A DNA stretch of 64,000 nt, taken from assembly GCF_023715445.1 (NCBI RefSeq), contig NZ_JAMBOD010000006.1, positions 62,001 to 126,000 of the forward strand, given 5' to 3'. The notes beneath the pieces are model-generated. The model was not told the origin of the DNA. It saw only the letters and a program-made list of their open reading frames with translations, and did not search any database. Positions 1 through 7,609 of this stretch are shown here, piece after piece. Origin of the DNA: Fictibacillus nanhaiensis. Its GTDB lineage: Bacteria; Bacillota; Bacilli; Bacillales; Fictibacillaceae. Position numbers and translations under genes: made by a program. Positions within the stretch are counted from its first letter, which is position 1. Each line of letters begins with the position of its first letter.

Positions 1-1661
1 TCATACGGTCTCATTGTAAATGAAGAGTAATCCTCAGGTACAGATTCGTAGTTACTGATCAGCACATCTGCTTTATAGCCATCCAGAGCTATTCCACCTG
101 GCAATGTGAACTGAGTCTCTTTCCCATAAAAATTATTAACGACAAGCAGTTTTTCACCATTTTCGCCATTACGGAAATATGCGAAAATTTCTGGGTGATC
201 CTCTAAAATAAGCTCAAAATCGCCATAAGTCAAAACATTCAGTTCTTTTCTGATCTTATTGAGTTTCTGATAATGATAAAAGACAGAATCCTCGTCCTTA
301 ACCGCTGCTTCTGCATTTATTTCCTTGTAGTTCTTCGCAACCGGAATCCAAGGTTCACCCGATGTGAATCCGGCATTTTTTTCATTGTTCCATTGGACAG
401 GCGTACGGGAATTATCACGAGACTTATGCTTTAGAATTTCTAAGATTTCTTCTTCACTGCGCCCTTCTTCTTTTAGAAGTTTAAACATGTTTAAAGATTC
501 AACATCGCGATACTGATCGATCGAATCGAACTTCGGATTTGTCATACCAAACTCTTCACCTTGATAAATGTATGGTGTACCTTGCATCATATGGATCGTT
601 GTTGCAAGCATTTTTGCTGATTCCACACGGTACTTCCCATCGTCACCATAGCGGGACACGATTCGCGGCTGATCGTGGTTGCACCAGAACAGCGCATTCC
701 AGCCTCCGCCTTTATGCATTTCCACTTGCCAAGTGGAGAGAATATCTTTCAATTTTAAGAAATCAAAGTCTGCAATACTCCACTTTTCACCGTTCGGATA
801 ATCCACTTTTAAGTGATGAAAGTTGAAGGTCATACTTAACTCGTTTCGATCTGGATTCGTATACTTTACGCAGTTATCAATTGTCGTGGATGACATCTCT
901 CCTACTGTCAGCACATCATACTTCGAGAAGACCTCTCTGTTCATCTCCTGCATATATTCGTGAACACGCGGTCCATCTGTGTAGAATTTACGGCCGTCAC
1001 CAGGTGCCACTGACCCATCATCATTAGGAAACTCCTGATTTTTCGAGATCAGGTTAATCACGTCCAGACGGAAGCCATCAACACCTTTTTTAAACCAGAA
1101 GTTCATCATCTCATAAACCTTTTGGCGAACCTCTGTGTTTTCCCAGTTCAGATCAGCCTGCGTCACGTCAAAGAGATGAAGATAATACTGTCCTGTTTCC
1201 TCATCTAGTATCCACGCAGAACCTCCGAATTTAGAGATCCAATTGGTCGGCTCCCCGCCATTAACAGGATCTTTCCAGATGTAAAAATCGCGATATGGAT
1301 TGTCCTTAGAAGAACGTGACTGCTCGAACCACTCGTGCTCAGTACTCGTATGGTTTACGACAATATCCATGATGATCTTCAGATCACGCTTGTGAGCTTC
1401 CGCCAGTAAACGGTCAAAGTCTTCCATCGTTCCATATTCATCAAATATTTTATAATAATCACGAATGTCATATCCATTATCGCGCTGAGGAGAATCATAG
1501 ATCGGAGTGAGCCATAACACATCGACACCTAAATTCTTTAGATAATCTAATTTATCAATGATTCCTTGGATATCCCCTGTTCCATTTCCTGTTGTATCAT
1601 TAAAACTTTTCGGATAGATCTGATATACAACTGATCGTTTCCACCATGGTTCCTTTTTCAT
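1..1661 (-). CDS. treA: Trehalose-6-phosphate hydrolase (phospho-alpha-1,1-glucosidase), 3' end cut by window edge
   Basis: Reads from an ATG at 1659-1661 (MKKEPWWKRSVVYQIYP) to the window edge, 553 codons without a stop; B. subtilis TreA has 561 residues, so only a few C-terminal residues are missing. It is a GH13 enzyme that splits cytoplasmic trehalose-6-phosphate into glucose and glucose-6-phosphate. Visible GH13 motifs are region I (MDIVVNHTS), region II with the nucleophile Asp at about residue 200 (GFRLDVIN), the acid Glu in TVGEMSS, and NHDQPR. It lies downstream of treP in the same direction, which separates TreA from the closely related oligo-1,6-glucosidases. treR, usually the next gene, would lie beyond the left edge. 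The gap to treP is unusually long and holds a repeat. Confidence 0.9.
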   Translation of the reverse strand, partial: MKKEPWWKRSVVYQIYPKSFNDTTGNGTGDIQGIIDKLDYLKNLGVDVLWLTPIYDSPQRDNGYDIRDYYKIFDEYGTMEDFDRLLAEAHKRDLKIIMDIVVNHTSTEHEWFEQSRSSKDNPYRDFYIWKDPVNGGEPTNWISKFGGSAWILDEETGQYYLHLFDVTQADLNWENTEVRQKVYEMMNFWFKKGVDGFRLDVINLISKNQEFPNDDGSVAPGDGRKFYTDGPRVHEYMQEMNREVFSKYDVLTVGEMSSTTIDNCVKYTNPDRNELSMTFNFHHLKVDYPNGEKWSIADFDFLKLKDILSTWQVEMHKGGGWNALFWCNHDQPRIVSRYGDDGKYRVESAKMLATTIHMMQGTPYIYQGEEFGMTNPKFDSIDQYRDVESLNMFKLLKEEGRSEEEILEILKHKSRDNSRTPVQWNNEKNAGFTSGEPWIPVAKNYKEINAEAAVKDEDSVFYHYQKLNKIRKELNVLTYGDFELILEDHPEIFAYFRNGENGEKLLVVNNFYGKETQFTLPGGIALDGYKADVLISNYESVPEDYSSFTMRPY

Positions 1662-1695
1662 ATTTTCACCGCCATAAAATTTTTCATTATCAATG

Positions 1696-1732
1696 AAAAC
1701 AACCGGAAAATTATGAGTCATCCGGTTGTTTT
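1696..1732. other. Hairpin in the treP-treA gap
   Basis: AAAACAACCGGA at 1696-1706 pairs with TCCGGTTGTTTT at 1721-1732. The T-rich tail is on the plus strand, so on the minus-strand tre transcript it is an intercistronic hairpin followed by a short T run rather than a strong terminator. It may lower or stabilise treA mRNA relative to treP (inference). Confidence 0.5.
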
Positions 1733-1764
1733 GTTTTTAAGCTCTATTCTAAAAGATTGTTGCT

Positions 1765-1976
1765 TTTGAATCGGAGCGGAAGGTGCGAGACTCCTGCGGG
1801 AATAGCGTGCCAACCACCTTCGCAAGGCATGCGACGAGGAAGCCGCTTCGGTAGTATTTTCTTGCAGACGCAGGAGCACAAATTCTTCCTTGAATACGAG
1901 TTTTTACCAACTTCCTCCAAGGCTCACCGTACGCCCGCGGAAAGCGAGCATCCTGTAACGGAAATCAACCACTTCT
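1765..1976. repeat. Bacillaceae GC-rich palindromic intergenic repeat, variant centre
   Basis: The outer parts (GGAGCGGAAGGTGCGAGACT near 1772 and CCCGCGGAAAGCGAGC near 1938, ending AACGGAAATCAACCACTTC) match, from memory, a long imperfect palindrome scattered through many Bacillus-related genomes. The usual centre is replaced or diverged here (about 1820-1915). The block is GC-rich compared with its surroundings, has no start signal, and sits inside the tre operon. An open frame of 74 codons across it is not a gene. Confidence 0.65.
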
Positions 1977-1991
1977 CATAGCAACAAATGC

Positions 1992-3395
1992 TTACTTCTC
2001 TTTTTTTACTTTTGCAAAGAGATACGTCAGTACAAAAGGCACGACAATAACGATACCCATGCCGATGAAGAATGAACCCCAGCTTCCAGGCAGGATTGAA
2101 AGGAATCCTGGAATTCCCCCTACACCAATGGAAGAGGCGCGTACGCCCGCAATAGTAATCACGATACCTGCGATTGCAGAACCAATCATCGCGAAGATAA
2201 ATGGATATCTAAAGCGTAAATTCACCCCGAACATTGCAGGTTCTGTGATCCCAAGATAAGCAGATATAGCTGATGTTCCAGCAAGACCTTTAAGCTTTTC
2301 ATCACGTGCAGCAACGAACATGGCAAGTGCAGCTGACCCTTGTGCGATGTTTGATAAAGCAAGCATCGGCCATAAGAACGTACCGCCAGTATTTGAAATA
2401 AGCTGCAGATCCACTGCTAAGAACGTATGGTGCATTCCCGTTACAACGAGAAGTGCGTAAAATCCTCCGTAAATCAATCCGCCTAACCAAGCAAAGTTGT
2501 CAAAAATAGATACGAAGAAGTCAGTTACAGCATTACCAATTGAGAACGTAATTGGACCAATAACGATAAATGCCAAGAATCCTGTTACTAATAATGTAAT
2601 TGGTGCAACTAACAACAGCTGCAGCGAATCAGGAATGCGCTTTTTCAAAAAGAGTTCAATTTTAGCCAACACATAAGAAGCAATTAGGACAGGCAGCACT
2701 TGGCCTTGATACCCAACCTTTTCAATCGGCAGTCCAAAAAGATTCCACGTTGGAATATCCTTCGTTTTCCCGTAATCCCATGCGTTAAGCAGGTCTGGAT
2801 GCACCAGCATAAGTCCCAGAACGATACCTAATAAAGGACTTCCGCCAAACTTTTTAACAGCTGACCATCCGATCAGACCAGGCAAGAAAACAAAAGCGGT
2901 ATTCGCGATCAAATTAATGATTCCCGCAAGGTCTGCCCAGTTTTTATGAACATCAATAAATGATTTTTCATCATAAAAAATTCCCGGTCCAGTCAGGATG
3001 TTGTTAATACCCATCAATAGACCTGCTGTAACGATGGCAGGCAGAATCGGGATAAAGATATCAGCTAAGGCTTTGATCGCTCGTTGAAGCGGATTCAATT
3101 TCTTGCTTGCTTCGTCTTTAATGTCCTCTTTTGAAGCCCGTCCTGTACCAGTGATGTCGATAAATTCGTTGTACACTTTATCAACGGTTCCTTGTCCGAT
3201 GACGACTTGATACTGACCGTTTGCTGAGAACGATCCTTTAACTAGATCAATATCCTCAAGTGCTTTCTCATCTACTTTCCCTTCGTCCTTCAATGCGAGG
3301 CGAAGCCGTGTGACACAGTGTGTAGCCGCAGATATATTATCTTTACCGCCGAGAGCCTCGACGATTTGTTCAGCTGTTTCACGGATTTTGCTCAT
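1992..3395 (-). CDS. treP: PTS trehalose-specific EIIBC component
   Basis: 467 residues, the usual TreP length. The N-terminal EIIB domain (about 1-90) carries the phosphorylated cysteine in ATHCVTRLRLAL; the EIIC domain (about 105-465) has about ten membrane segments with LADIFIPILPAIVTAGLL and GMHHTFLAVDLQL. It imports and phosphorylates trehalose using a Crr-type EIIA encoded elsewhere; there is no EIIA domain in this protein. ATG at 3393-3395 follows AGGAGGGAACGTAA. First gene of the tre operon, with treA downstream. Very high similarity to B. subtilis TreP from memory. Regulation by TreR and CcpA is indicated by sites upstream. Confidence 0.95.
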   Translation of the reverse strand: MSKIRETAEQIVEALGGKDNISAATHCVTRLRLALKDEGKVDEKALEDIDLVKGSFSANGQYQVVIGQGTVDKVYNEFIDITGTGRASKEDIKDEASKKLNPLQRAIKALADIFIPILPAIVTAGLLMGINNILTGPGIFYDEKSFIDVHKNWADLAGIINLIANTAFVFLPGLIGWSAVKKFGGSPLLGIVLGLMLVHPDLLNAWDYGKTKDIPTWNLFGLPIEKVGYQGQVLPVLIASYVLAKIELFLKKRIPDSLQLLLVAPITLLVTGFLAFIVIGPITFSIGNAVTDFFVSIFDNFAWLGGLIYGGFYALLVVTGMHHTFLAVDLQLISNTGGTFLWPMLALSNIAQGSAALAMFVAARDEKLKGLAGTSAISAYLGITEPAMFGVNLRFRYPFIFAMIGSAIAGIVITIAGVRASSIGVGGIPGFLSILPGSWGSFFIGMGIVIVVPFVLTYLFAKVKKEK

Positions 3396-3409
3396 TTACG
3401 TTCCCTCCT

Positions 3410-3424
3410 AGAAACCGTTTCCAT
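3410..3424 (-). promoter_or_regulatory. CcpA cre site in the treP leader
   Basis: The minus strand reads ATGGAAACGGTTTCT, a perfect match to the cre consensus WTGNAANCGNWNNCW. It directly abuts the treP Shine-Dalgarno, so CcpA would act as a roadblock or occlude initiation under glucose. Confidence 0.75.
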
Positions 3425-3508
3425 TTTCACAGATAATAAAATGGACTCTTCAATGCTATACCCTTTTCTATCATGTGATGAAAACTATGACTTTAATCAA
3501 ACTGTAGT

Positions 3509-3523
3509 TTGAAGCGTTTACAT
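3509..3523 (+). promoter_or_regulatory. Possible second cre site
   Basis: TTTGAAGCGTTTACA matches the cre consensus with one mismatch at position 3. It lies about 115 bp upstream of treP, between the TreR-like sites and the start. Confidence 0.45.
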
Positions 3524-3536
3524 GTATCGCAAAACT

Positions 3537-3579
3537 TGTATATACATATCACAGAAATAATTTAACCTGTATATACAAA
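3537..3579. promoter_or_regulatory. Pair of TreR-type operators
   Basis: Two copies of the palindrome TGTATATACA occur at about 3538-3547 and 3569-3578, with extended forms TTGTATATACAT and CTGTATATACAAA. Their centres are about 31 bp (three helical turns) apart. TTGTATATACAA is the operator recognised by the GntR-family repressor TreR in B. subtilis. The sites lie in the divergent region between treP and pdxK. Confidence 0.75.
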
Positions 3580-3651
3580 TAAGTCAACCGCTTGATTCCG
3601 ATTGGTGCTATTTGCTAATAGCCACAACTTTTCCTTTTCACTTTTTCTTTT

Positions 3652-3659
3652 GATATAAT
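3652..3659 (+). promoter_or_regulatory. Extended -10 promoter element of pdxK
   Basis: TGATATAAT (TGN plus TATAAT) lies about 42 bp before the pdxK ATG. No good -35 is visible, as is common for extended -10 promoters. Confidence 0.5.
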
Positions 3660-3700
3660 CTGTTACAGAAACAGAAACGAACTTAAAAGGAGATAATCGA

Positions 3701-4513
3701 ATGTCACCTAAAAAAGCACTTACAATAGCGGGCTCTGATACTAGCGGCGGAGCTGGTATTCAAGCGGATTTAAAAACGTTTCAGGAGCTTGGCGTTTACG
3801 GAATGACTGCACTTAACGTTGTAGTTGCTCAAGATCCGCATCGCGACTGGTTTCACGAAGTATTCCTACTGCCAATCGATATGTTTAAAAAGCAGTTAGA
3901 AACCGTTGTCGCAGGAATTGGAGTCGATGCATTAAAAACGGGGATGCTTGCTTCTGTAGAAGTAATCCAAGCAACTGCCGAATTGATTGAAAAACATAAT
4001 CTGCAAAACGTAGTCGTTGATCCAGTTATGGTTTGTAAAGGTGCTGAACCGCTTCACCCTGAACTGGCAAGTACGCTTCAAAACGTTCTTGTACCAAAAG
4101 CTACGGTTGTTACACCAAATCTTTTTGAAGCGGCACAGCTTGCAGGTATGGAGCCTATTACGACAGTTGAACAGATGATGGAAGCAGCTCATAAGATTAA
4201 AGCCAACGGCGCAAAATACGTAATCGTTAAAGGCGGCGGCAAGCTGGACCATGAAAGTGCGGTAGATGTTTTATATGATGGCAATGAATTTGAAGTATTA
4301 GAATCTGAGAGAATTGAAACAACGTGGACGCATGGAGCAGGCTGCACATTCTCAGCTGCCATTACGGCTGAGCTTGCAAAAGGCAAGTCGGTGCGTGAAG
4401 CGATTTTAACAGCAAAAGATTTTATTACAGAAGCCATTGCATCTGGTTTTGAACTAAACCAATATGTAGGACCAACATGGCACGGTGCATACCGCGACAA
4501 ATTAAATAAGTAA
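3701..4513 (+). CDS. pdxK: Pyridoxine/pyridoxal kinase (PdxK, ThiD-like fold)
   Basis: 270 residues, the same length as B. subtilis PdxK (YwdB), to which it is very similar from memory. It phosphorylates pyridoxine, pyridoxal and pyridoxamine in vitamin B6 salvage; this Firmicute type evolved from the ThiD ribokinase-like family. Visible motifs are TIAGSDTSGGAGIQADLKTF at residues 7-26, DPVMVCKG near 107-114, and the C-terminal anion-hole motif THGAGCTFSAA. ATG follows AAAAGGAGATAATCGA. Transcribed alone from the extended -10 promoter, divergent from treP, with a weak hairpin after it. HMP-P kinase ThiD is the alternative, but the Firmicute PdxK signature is stronger. Confidence 0.92.
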   Translation: MSPKKALTIAGSDTSGGAGIQADLKTFQELGVYGMTALNVVVAQDPHRDWFHEVFLLPIDMFKKQLETVVAGIGVDALKTGMLASVEVIQATAELIEKHNLQNVVVDPVMVCKGAEPLHPELASTLQNVLVPKATVVTPNLFEAAQLAGMEPITTVEQMMEAAHKIKANGAKYVIVKGGGKLDHESAVDVLYDGNEFEVLESERIETTWTHGAGCTFSAAITAELAKGKSVREAILTAKDFITEAIASGFELNQYVGPTWHGAYRDKLNK

Positions 4514-4521
4514 TTTTTATA

Positions 4522-4552
4522 GGGAGCCTGGTTCTTGCAATCAGCTCTCTTT
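4522..4552 (+). terminator. Weak terminator after pdxK
   Basis: GGGAGC pairs with GCTCTC across a 16-nt loop and is followed by TTTCTT. Short stem, so probably inefficient. Confidence 0.4.
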
Positions 4553-4631
4553 CTTATGGCAGGCATATCATACACGATTTTCGACGTTTTGGATTATAAT
4601 AAGTACATCTATCTAGCAGGAGTGTGAAGGT

Positions 4632-4982
4632 ATGCAGCCTATTCAAGCTAATGATGTCCAGAACGCACTGGATCAACTTATTGGAAAAGAACTTTATTTG
4701 CATCTGGAAACGACAAATGGCGCTTATGCCAATCACAATAATGAATCAGTACTTACTGTTAATGCATATATCCGTAACGGAAAAGTAACCCCTTTATCTG
4801 GAAAAATCATGGGGATCGGCCCTTTTCGTGTCGGTTTAAAGATTGAACTTGGCTGGATTTATGCAGAAGGATTAACACATTGGGAAATCGACTCAGAAGG
4901 AAGGCTTCTTCTTGCGGGTCACGATCAGGAAGGCCGCCTGGCTGTCGCTCTTCAGCTCAGTTCTTCCCCATTTGATGTATAA
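4632..4982 (+). CDS. yojF: YojF family protein (DUF1806), partner gene of bshB2
   Basis: 116 residues, same length as B. subtilis YojF, and as there it sits directly before the bacillithiol deacetylase gene (15-bp gap). Soluble, no signal or membrane segment. Conserved stretch IRNGKVTPLSGKIMGIGPFR near residues 47-66. Biochemical role is not established; the constant pairing with bshB2 suggests a link to bacillithiol metabolism (inference). The ATG at 4632 follows AGGAGTGTGAAGGT. Confidence 0.85.
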   Translation: MQPIQANDVQNALDQLIGKELYLHLETTNGAYANHNNESVLTVNAYIRNGKVTPLSGKIMGIGPFRVGLKIELGWIYAEGLTHWEIDSEGRLLLAGHDQEGRLAVALQLSSSPFDV

Positions 4983-4997
4983 AGGAGGTTATCATTC

Positions 4998-5642
4998 ATG
5001 AACGATCACTTGTTAGTCATCTTTCCACATCCTGATGATGAGGCGTTCGGAGTATCAGGGACAATTGCCAAACACACGAAAAAAGGTTCACCCGTTACTT
5101 ATATTTGCCTTACTTTAGGCCAGATGGGCAGAAACATGGGAAATCCGCCTTTCGCAACACGTGAATCCCTGCCGCTTATCCGTCAAAAAGAACTGGAGAA
5201 TGCATGTGCTGCAGTTGGCATAGAAGACCTGCGGCAATTCGGATTGCGTGATAAAACAATTGAATTTGAAGACGAACAGCTCCTGGCTGACCAGTTTTTA
5301 TCCGTAATTGAGGAAGTAAAGCCAGCGACTATTATTACGTTTTACCCTGGATACAGTGTTCATCCCGATCATGAAGCTACAGGCAGAGCAGTCGTACGTG
5401 CCGTGAAAGCTATGCCTGAAATGGAACGTCCTGAACTTTTATGTGTCGCATTCGCGAAAAATTCGGAAGAAGACCTTGGCGCACCTCACATCGTTACAGA
5501 TGTTTCTGATGTTTTTGAAGATAAAATGAACTGCATTAAAGCACATCGCTCGCAGACACAATGGCTTGTTAATAGTGTAGAAAAAGATCCCGCGATGCTT
5601 GAATGGGTTCAAAAAGAAAGATATTGGCGCTTTCCACTATAA
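4998..5642 (+). CDS. bshB2: Bacillithiol biosynthesis N-acetyl hydrolase BshB2
   Basis: 214 residues of the PIG-L/LmbE zinc deacetylase family. It deacetylates GlcNAc-malate to GlcN-malate, the second step of bacillithiol synthesis. The zinc and catalytic motif HPDDEAFG lies at residues 11-18 and the third zinc-ligand motif SVHPDHEATG near 119-128. B. subtilis YojG (BshB2) has the same length and the same neighbour yojF. ATG follows AAAGGAGGTTATCATTC. Bacillithiol production fits a Bacillaceae host. The close relative BshB1 is normally in a different operon with bshA and mgsA. Confidence 0.9.
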   Translation: MNDHLLVIFPHPDDEAFGVSGTIAKHTKKGSPVTYICLTLGQMGRNMGNPPFATRESLPLIRQKELENACAAVGIEDLRQFGLRDKTIEFEDEQLLADQFLSVIEEVKPATIITFYPGYSVHPDHEATGRAVVRAVKAMPEMERPELLCVAFAKNSEEDLGAPHIVTDVSDVFEDKMNCIKAHRSQTQWLVNSVEKDPAMLEWVQKERYWRFPL

Positions 5643-5654
5643 ATGATAATCCTG

Positions 5655-5693
5655 AGAATCCGTTGCCTTATTGGGCTTCTGGATTCTTTTGTT
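5655..5693 (+). terminator. Terminator after bshB2
   Basis: AGAATCC pairs with GGATTCT across a 19-nt loop, followed by TTTTGTTT. Confidence 0.5.
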
Positions 5694-5845
5694 TAGCATA
5701 AATCTTGAATTTTCAAAAAAATGTACAAATCCATGTGGCATTTTTCTCCTATTGTGGTATACTAAATGTAACAAATCGTTCACATTTTAGACGCTAATTT
5801 GTCAAAATTGTAAGCGCAAACAATACTTCAAGGGGTTGATATGTA

Positions 5846-6118
5846 ATGGATGTTTTTATGGTTTATTTGTTTGTAGCAACTGCGACACCTTTATTCTTAT
5901 GGAATGACAGTCGTAAGCTTGCACTCTTGCAGACGCCGTTTATCGCCCTGTTATGGACTTACGTTGGATTATTTATGGCATATGACAGTTTAAGCCTGTT
6001 TGTGCATAGTTTCTTTATAACGGTATTCATCGCAAACGTCATCTTTGCTCATTATGCAGCTTACGTCGTTTGGGGCCGTCCATATCTGGCGAAACGCAAA
6101 ATGGAAAAAGACTATTAA
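5846..6118 (+). CDS. ywcE: YwcE-like small membrane protein (spore morphogenesis, holin-like)
   Basis: 90 residues with three predicted membrane segments (about 1-19, 25-45 and 50-75) and a basic tail (LAKRKMEKDY). Sequence and length resemble B. subtilis YwcE, a holin-like membrane protein needed for normal spore morphogenesis and germination. In B. subtilis ywcE is next to qoxABCD; here qoxD lies about 4 kb away with proBA and a NERD gene between, which supports the identification. ATG at 5846 follows AAGGGGTTGATATGTA. Monocistronic, with a strong terminator right after it. Assignment rests on recalled similarity, so moderate certainty. Confidence 0.7.
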   Translation: MDVFMVYLFVATATPLFLWNDSRKLALLQTPFIALLWTYVGLFMAYDSLSLFVHSFFITVFIANVIFAHYAAYVVWGRPYLAKRKMEKDY

Positions 6119-6131
6119 GATTAACTTTGCT

Positions 6132-6156
6132 CCCCTCTTTAATTAGAGGGGTTTTT
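6132..6156 (+). terminator. Terminator after ywcE
   Basis: CCCCTCT and AGAGGGG form a perfect 7-bp stem with loop TTAATT, followed by TTTTT. Confidence 0.85.
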
Positions 6157-6309
6157 GCATTTTATGGTAAAAGTTTCTTTGAAAATATGGCGGTATATTA
6201 GGCTCTGTGCTCCTCTCATCTCCCCTCACCCTCTATAGCGTATATATCCAACTTTTCTTCCGTTTTCTTCACTTTTTGCCCGTTTTCTACACTATCTCAC
6301 CAACCCCTG

Positions 6310-6337
6310 TTGTCATAAAATACAGCCATGATATACT
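6310..6337 (+). promoter_or_regulatory. SigA promoter of proBA
   Basis: TTGTCA (6310-6315), 16-bp spacer, TATACT (6332-6337), about 80 bp before proB. The rest of 6157-6420 shows no other gene and no T-box or riboswitch fold, although proBA of some Bacillus species carries a proline T-box. Confidence 0.6.
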
Positions 6338-6420
6338 GTTTAACGTTGTATTTTTGACCGGAACAGAAAACAAAAACAAAGAAAAATTATCTAAGAAAAC
6401 AGGAGTGATTAACACCAGAT

Positions 6421-7554
6421 ATGGATTTAAATGAAACAAGAAAAAAACGTATCGTAATTAAAATAGGATCCAGCTCATTAACGAGCGGACTTGGTGATAT
6501 CAGCAGACGTAAATTAGAGCGTCTTGTAGATGAAGTCGTGAAATTAAAAGATGAAGGACACGAAGTATTGCTGGTTTCGTCCGGTGCAGTTGCAGCAGGC
6601 TACAGGCGTTTAGGATGTCTTAACCGTCCTACGACGTTAGCAGAAAAACAAGCGGCAGCATCTATCGGACAAGGCCTTCTAATGGAAGCTTATTCTGAAA
6701 GATTTGTTTCTCATGGCTATACAGCTTCACAGATCTTAATTACCCGCAGCGACTTTTCTGACCGTGATCGCTACCACAATGCACGTAATACAATTAACGT
6801 TCTATTAGACCGAGGTATTATTCCGATCGTTAACGAAAATGACACAGTCACCGTTGAGCGCCTAAAGTTCGGAGACAACGATACACTTTCTGCAAAAGTT
6901 GCGGGACTCGTTGATGCGGATCAATTGATCATACTTTCGGATATCGATGGTTTATATACAGAAGATCCTAGAAGGAATCCTGAAGCTAAGCTATTGACGA
7001 AAGTAAGCGAACTTACACCAGAAATTGAGGAATCCGCGGGTGAACCCGGAAGTGAAGTGGGTACAGGCGGAATGCGTTCCAAAATTGATGCTGTCAAGAT
7101 CGCAATGGCTTCCGGCATCCCTTCATTCTTGGGTAACGCAACTGGTAAAGACATCATCCATAAAGCTGTTTATGGAGATGCGCGGGGAACTTATTTTGTT
7201 CCTGAAAAAAATGATTTCAACCTGGATACGAAGCTTCAATGGATTGCATTCCATTCAGGTCCAGAAGGTGAAATCGTCGTTACGAATAAAGCCAAAAAAG
7301 GCATTGATGATCTGAAGAGCCTTTATCCTACAGGAATTCATTATGTAAGTGGACACTTTAAAAAGGGTTCTGTCGTCCGAATAAAAGATCTTGATGGCAA
7401 TGAAGTTGGATTAGGTGTATCAAATTATTCCTCTAAACAGCTTATTAAAATTAAGGGCTTCTCAACTGACGAACTTGAAGAAGCTGGTCCACAAGAAGCC
7501 ATAAATAATGATGATCTAGTGTGTCACACACGTTTAGCTGTACCAATCCACTAA
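6421..7554 (+). CDS. proB: Glutamate 5-kinase
   Basis: 377 residues. Phosphorylates glutamate to gamma-glutamyl phosphate, the first and feedback-controlled step of proline synthesis. The amino-acid kinase domain spans about residues 9-260 with IVIKIGSSSLTSG at 11-23, LLVSSGAVAAG near 49-59, and NENDTV and FGDNDTLSAKVAG around 139-161. A C-terminal PUA domain (about 280-365) includes SGHFKKGSVV. ATG at 6421 has AGGAGTG about 13 nt upstream. Followed by proA 55 bp later; the pair forms a proBA operon supplying anabolic or osmoprotective proline. putP in this window takes up proline. Confidence 0.95.
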   Translation: MDLNETRKKRIVIKIGSSSLTSGLGDISRRKLERLVDEVVKLKDEGHEVLLVSSGAVAAGYRRLGCLNRPTTLAEKQAAASIGQGLLMEAYSERFVSHGYTASQILITRSDFSDRDRYHNARNTINVLLDRGIIPIVNENDTVTVERLKFGDNDTLSAKVAGLVDADQLIILSDIDGLYTEDPRRNPEAKLLTKVSELTPEIEESAGEPGSEVGTGGMRSKIDAVKIAMASGIPSFLGNATGKDIIHKAVYGDARGTYFVPEKNDFNLDTKLQWIAFHSGPEGEIVVTNKAKKGIDDLKSLYPTGIHYVSGHFKKGSVVRIKDLDGNEVGLGVSNYSSKQLIKIKGFSTDELEEAGPQEAINNDDLVCHTRLAVPIH

Positions 7555-7609
7555 GGTAAATTTGAGGGAAAAATTAAACAAACGTTTAAAAATTACAAGG
7601 AGGCGTTGG

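Noticed and set aside
1757-1981. 74-codon open frame over the palindromic repeat
   Set aside because: Text is the known type of GC-rich intergenic repeat; no ribosome site and it lies antisense inside the tre operon.
3932-4575. Two overlapping open frames (106 and 128 codons) antisense to pdxK
   Set aside because: Shadows of pdxK; no ribosome sites or conserved features.
6157-6420. Proline T-box before proB
   Set aside because: No AGGGTGG...GCG box, no stem I motifs, no terminator before proB.
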